Source: an uncultured Litoreibacter sp.
GTDB taxonomy: Bacteria; Pseudomonadota; Alphaproteobacteria; Rhodobacterales; Rhodobacteraceae
NCBI GenBank assembly: GCA_947494645.1
Contig: CANLVO010000001.1
Span: 992,001-1,056,000 of the forward strand
Length of the DNA: 64,000 nucleotides
Direction: 5' to 3'
Position 1 is the stretch's first letter. Each line of letters begins with the position of its first letter. A program made the translations under genes and the position numbers. Below are positions 60,785-64,000 of this stretch, piece by piece. The notes under the pieces are model-generated. The model had not been told where the DNA came from. It saw only the letters and a list, made by a program, of their open reading frames with translations, and ran no database searches.

Positions 60785-62212
60785 CTAGGTTCCGCAAAAG
60801 GTCTGACGTACCAGTTCTTGCTCTGTCGGAGGGGCTTGCAGGTCTTCTTGGCCGGGTTGGTTTGAATAGGGCCGCGTCAGCACGTCACACAACCTGTGAA
60901 AACGCGAAAGATCACCCGAGACGGCCTCCGTTATCGCCAGCTCAATCTGGTGATTGCGAGGGATATAAGCGGGGTTCGCGTCGTTCAGCGCCTGCATATC
61001 GGGGTTTCGAGCCGTCCAGCCTTCGGCCCAGGTGTCAAAAACGGTCGGGTCTACAAATTGCTCCCGCGCCGTGCCGTCAGCAAGACCTCGAAAAGTCAGG
61101 GTGAAGTCAGCCTGATTTTCAGCCATCGCGGTGAGCAGGTCTTGCACCAAAGTGATCTCTGCCTCGCCGCCAGTTTTAAGGCCCAGTTTGGCGAAGAACA
61201 CTCGTTTCCAGGCGTCTGTGTAGAGCGAACTGAATTCTTGTAGTGCCTCTTGTGCGACTTTCACTGCGTCGTCCATGTCTCTGTTTATAAGGGGTAAAAG
61301 AGACGATGCGAGTTGCGCTAGGTTCCAAACCAGTATCTCGGGTTGAGCACCATAGGCATAGCGTCCGTGCTGATCGATGGACGAAAAGACCTTGCGCGGG
61401 TCATAGGCGTCCATAAAGGCGCAGGGTCCATAATCAATCGTCAGACCGCCAATATGGCAGTTATCGGTGTTCATCACCCCGTGGATAAAGCCAAGCCCCA
61501 TCCATTTGGCGACCAGCTCTGCCTGCGCGGCGATGACAGCTTTCAGAAAGCCTAGAGCGTCATCTTTTGCCAAATCCGAGTAGTGCCGCGTGATTGCGAA
61601 ATCCAACAATGCGCGGAGCCCCTCGACGTCTTGTTGCGAGGCGAAATACTGGAAGGTGCCAACGCGTACATGGCTAGAGGCAGCGCGTGTCAGGATTGCA
61701 CCTGGCATGCGGTCTTCGCGCAGAACGATCTCGCCCGTGCTGACCGCCGCCAGCGCGCGTGTCGTAGGCACGCCAAGCGCGTGCATTGCTTCGCTCACCA
61801 CATATTCGCGTATGACCGGGCCCAGCCACGCGCGGCCATCGCCCATCCGCGAATAGGGCGTGGGGCCGGAGCCTTTCAACTGAATGTCCCAATGGGCGTT
61901 ACCGGGGCCGTCGACCTCGCCTAGCAATAACGCGCGTCCGTCACCGAGGCGGGGCGACCAGCCACCAAATTGATGGCCCGCATAGACTTGCGCCAAGGGG
62001 TCTGCACCGGGGGGCATCACGTTTCCAGACAGCATCTGTATCCCCGCCTCAGAGGCCAGCCAGTCGGCGTCTAGCCCCATCTGAGCGGCCAAATCCGCGT
62101 TCAGCCGAATAAGTGTAGGGCCGGCCACCGGAGTTGCCTGCATTTTGGTATAGAACCGCGGCGGCAGTGTTGCGTAGCTGTTGGTGAATTGGGGCGAGGC
62201 AGGCGAGGTCAC
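60785..62212 (-). CDS. selO: Protein adenylyltransferase SelO
   Basis: The 475-residue pseudokinase-fold enzyme transfers AMP to protein Ser/Thr/Tyr. Runs include KGSGPTPYSRMGDGRAWLGPVIRE and the catalytic segment GVMNTDNCHIGGLTIDYGPCAF. Asp250, Asn251 and Asp260 correspond to the active-site residues of Pseudomonas SelO. No selenocysteine is used here, as in most bacterial forms. Its ATG overlaps the nucleoside hydrolase stop by 4 bases. Confidence 0.95.
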   Translation of the reverse strand: MTSPASPQFTNSYATLPPRFYTKMQATPVAGPTLIRLNADLAAQMGLDADWLASEAGIQMLSGNVMPPGADPLAQVYAGHQFGGWSPRLGDGRALLLGEVDGPGNAHWDIQLKGSGPTPYSRMGDGRAWLGPVIREYVVSEAMHALGVPTTRALAAVSTGEIVLREDRMPGAILTRAASSHVRVGTFQYFASQQDVEGLRALLDFAITRHYSDLAKDDALGFLKAVIAAQAELVAKWMGLGFIHGVMNTDNCHIGGLTIDYGPCAFMDAYDPRKVFSSIDQHGRYAYGAQPEILVWNLAQLASSLLPLINRDMDDAVKVAQEALQEFSSLYTDAWKRVFFAKLGLKTGGEAEITLVQDLLTAMAENQADFTLTFRGLADGTAREQFVDPTVFDTWAEGWTARNPDMQALNDANPAYIPRNHQIELAITEAVSGDLSRFHRLCDVLTRPYSNQPGQEDLQAPPTEQELVRQTFCGT

Positions 62213-63147
62213 AACCGCCCAATCCGGTCAGTAAGGAGAGCGAAGAAGCCGTCCGCATTTACGTCGCCCATGAAGAGCGCGTTTGGCGCGCGATCAGTCA
62301 CGCGCCACCAATCCGCGACGGTCATGCCAAGGGTCAGCTCTGAGTTGGTTTCAACCATCACATTGACCTCGCGCCCTTCGAAAAGCTCCGGCTTCAGAAG
62401 GTAGGCGATAACACATGGGTCGTGCAGTGGCGCGCCCTCAGAGCCGTACTTCTCCTTATCGAAGCGTTCGAAGAAATCTGTCCATTCGGCGACCATTCGA
62501 CCGGGTTCAGTTCCCAACGCACGAAACGCCTCGACACGCGGGCGCGTGGTCAGCGCTTTATGGGTAACATCGAGCGGCATGACGACAATCCGAATGCCGG
62601 ATTTGAAAACAATATCAGCGGCCTCAGGGTCGACATAGATGTTGAATTCCGCCGCGGGTGTGATGTTGCCAACCTGAAAGTAAGCGCCCCCCATCAGGAC
62701 GATCTCTTGCACCCGGCTTATGATATCCGGTGCACGACTGAACGCGGTTGCAATGTTGGTCAATGGCCCCAATGGGCAGAGCGTAACCGTGCCCGCGGGC
62801 TCGGCCCGCAAGGTCTCGATGATGAAATCGACCGCGTGGCCGTCCTGCAAAGCCATCTTGGGGGTCGGCAATTGCGGGCCGTCCAAGCCAGTTTTGCCGT
62901 GCACATGTTCAGCAGTCACAAGCTTGCGGGACAGCGGTGCTTCGCAGCCAGCAAAGACCTTAACGTCGGTCCGCCCCGCCAACTCGCATACAATCAGCGC
63001 ATTTTTCGTTGTGAGTGGTAAAGGCACATTGCCTGCGACGGCGGTGATCCCCAAAACCTCGAGTTCTGGTGAACCAAGTGCCAAAAGAACGGCCACTGCG
63101 TCGTCTTGCCCGGGGTCCGTGTCGATGATGATCTTGCGCGCAGTCAC
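62209..63147 (-). CDS. Nucleoside hydrolase
   Basis: The 312-residue enzyme carries the calcium-binding N-terminal motif DTDPGQDDAVAV. The PLGPLTN and VLMGGAYFQVGNITPAAEFNIYVDPEAADIV runs are the ribonucleoside hydrolase family pattern. It cleaves the N-glycosidic bond of nucleosides for salvage. It overlaps selO and the CorC-like gene by 4 bases each. Confidence 0.93.
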   Translation of the reverse strand: MTARKIIIDTDPGQDDAVAVLLALGSPELEVLGITAVAGNVPLPLTTKNALIVCELAGRTDVKVFAGCEAPLSRKLVTAEHVHGKTGLDGPQLPTPKMALQDGHAVDFIIETLRAEPAGTVTLCPLGPLTNIATAFSRAPDIISRVQEIVLMGGAYFQVGNITPAAEFNIYVDPEAADIVFKSGIRIVVMPLDVTHKALTTRPRVEAFRALGTEPGRMVAEWTDFFERFDKEKYGSEGAPLHDPCVIAYLLKPELFEGREVNVMVETNSELTLGMTVADWWRVTDRAPNALFMGDVNADGFFALLTDRIGRL

Positions 63148-64000
63148 AGCGGTCGGACCTTCAAGCTCGTAATTCGGTTCTCTGTTTTCTGCGTAACTTC
63201 AAAGCGATACCCGTGAAAGCTAAACTGCTGCCCTTCATTGGGGATTGATTGCGCCTCGTGGATTACAAGGCCAGCAACGGTATTGGCTTCCTCGTCCGGC
63301 AGGTTCCAGTCCAACTGGCGGTTCAGGTCGCGAATGGTCATGGCTCCATCGATTTGGTAGGCACCATCCGCGCCGGGTTCGGGGGCTTGCTCGTCGCCGA
63401 TGTCGAACTCGTCGGTGATCTCGCCAACGATTTCTTCCAAAATGTCTTCGAGCGTGATCAGGCCTTGGAGGCCACCATATTCGTCCACAACCATCGCAAA
63501 ATGGGTGCTTTGAGCCAGAAACTGGCGCATTTGCTCTTCGAGCGTTGTGGTCTCGGGCACGAAATACGGTTTGCGCATCACTTGGGACACATCAAACCCT
63601 TTGAGGGTGCCGGTAATCCCGTCTGGCGAACGAAGCGCCTTGTCGACGGCCCGAAGCAGGTCTTTGGCATGGAGAACGCCGATGATGTTCTCCTGATCTT
63701 CGCGGTAGATCGGAAGGCGCGTGTATGCGGACTTCAGGGCCTGTTCGATAATGTCCTCGGGGCTGTCATCGCCATTGATCATCTCGATCTCGGAGCGGTG
63801 TAGCATAATCTCTTCAACGTCACGCTCGGCGAGGTCCAATGCGCCAAGCAGGCGATCACGTTGTTCTTTTTCGACGACCCCCTCTTGGTGGCCCAACTCC
63901 AGCGCACCGGCAATTTCCTCATGAACGGACAGGATTTGGCTGTCGGGATCAGTTTCCACCCCAAACACTTTGAGCATCCCACGCACCAGGGCACGCACAA
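63144..64000 (-). CDS. HlyC/CorC-family CBS-domain protein, partial
   Basis: About 284 residues lie in the window and the reading frame runs off its end, so the N-terminus is not seen. A CBS pair (LHRSEIEMINGDDSPEDIIEQ with GVLHAKDLLRAVDK; then MRKPYFVPETTTLEEQM with GLITLEDILEEIVGEI) is followed by a CorC_HlyC domain (DLNRQLDWNLPDEEANTVAGLV). Some members have an N-terminal membrane domain and are linked to Mg2+/Co2+ efflux or 16S rRNA processing (YbeX/CorC). The unseen start would decide between these. Confidence 0.9.
   Translation of the reverse strand, partial: VRALVRGMLKVFGVETDPDSQILSVHEEIAGALELGHQEGVVEKEQRDRLLGALDLAERDVEEIMLHRSEIEMINGDDSPEDIIEQALKSAYTRLPIYREDQENIIGVLHAKDLLRAVDKALRSPDGITGTLKGFDVSQVMRKPYFVPETTTLEEQMRQFLAQSTHFAMVVDEYGGLQGLITLEDILEEIVGEITDEFDIGDEQAPEPGADGAYQIDGAMTIRDLNRQLDWNLPDEEANTVAGLVIHEAQSIPNEGQQFSFHGYRFEVTQKTENRITSLKVRPL

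Overview
The window is about 64 kb of GC-rich chromosome from an alphaproteobacterium, almost certainly a marine Rhodobacteraceae (Roseobacter group). The reasons are: a DMSP lyase DddP with every published active-site residue; the NepR/EcfG/PhyR general stress module; SOS boxes of the alphaproteobacterial direct-repeat form (GTTC-N7-GTTC); a rhizobial/roseobacter-type glycerol ABC transporter; a Mur-type Fur protein; and a VPLPA-CTERM protein. Genes are dense, with many 4-base ATGA/GTGA overlaps. I see no insertion sequence, prophage, CRISPR array or rRNA operon. Every call rests on reading the sequence, translations and recalled family motifs; no search was run.

Layout. 1-4.4 kb: the end of dihydrolipoyl dehydrogenase, an MFS transporter, and uvrA behind an SOS box. 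4.4-9.2 kb: a secreted protein, an alpha/beta hydrolase-OsmC fusion, dddP with a divergent DUF3445 gene, and an HU-like protein with a histone-H1-like tail. 9.2-13.2 kb: three tRNAs (Val-CAC, Val-TAC, Asp-GTC), an LtaS-like membrane sulfatase-fold enzyme, an inositol-dehydrogenase-like gene and a histidine phosphatase. 13.3-19.7 kb: valine catabolism (isobutyryl-CoA dehydrogenase, 3-hydroxyisobutyryl-CoA hydrolase, mmsB, mmsA) split by an L,D-transpeptidase and flanked by a divergent LysR regulator. 19.8-30.2 kb: mostly housekeeping genes (coaD, two cyclophilins, tyrS, anmK, eno) plus DUF2945-topoisomerase IB and a VPLPA-CTERM protein.

30.3-33.0 kb holds a two-gene operon of a radical SAM protein and a DUF4130-UdgX fusion, a covalently acting uracil-DNA glycosylase. 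A consensus SOS box sits directly before the first start codon. uvrA carries the same kind of box, so two repair loci here look LexA-controlled. This is the least understood system in the window.

33.1-41.7 kb: PRC-barrel and STAS/SpoIIAA-like proteins, a BlaI-M56 protease pair, and the glycerol importer glpV-S-T-P-Q plus DUF2160. Its two ATPases have lost complementary catalytic motifs. 42.0-52.1 kb is a stress and envelope region: FNT channel, small membrane proteins, DUF202, a phosphatase-fold protein, an MscS channel, an AI-2E-family protein, then the general stress core (HisKA_2 kinase, ecfG, nepR, phyR) and DUF1328/DUF883/holin-X-like genes. GGAAC-N16/17-CGTT-like promoters precede at least six genes or operons between 26.7 and 51.1 kb, so much of the central window may be one EcfG regulon.

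52.2-64 kb: a Crp/Fnr regulator, a glutathionyl-hydroquinone reductase, a ZntB/CorA-type transporter, two paralogous small secreted proteins preceded by a pair of identical 12-bp palindromes, a Mur-type regulator, an RhlE-like helicase, DUF533, an Na+/H+ antiporter, and a selO-nucleoside hydrolase-CorC operon running off the end.
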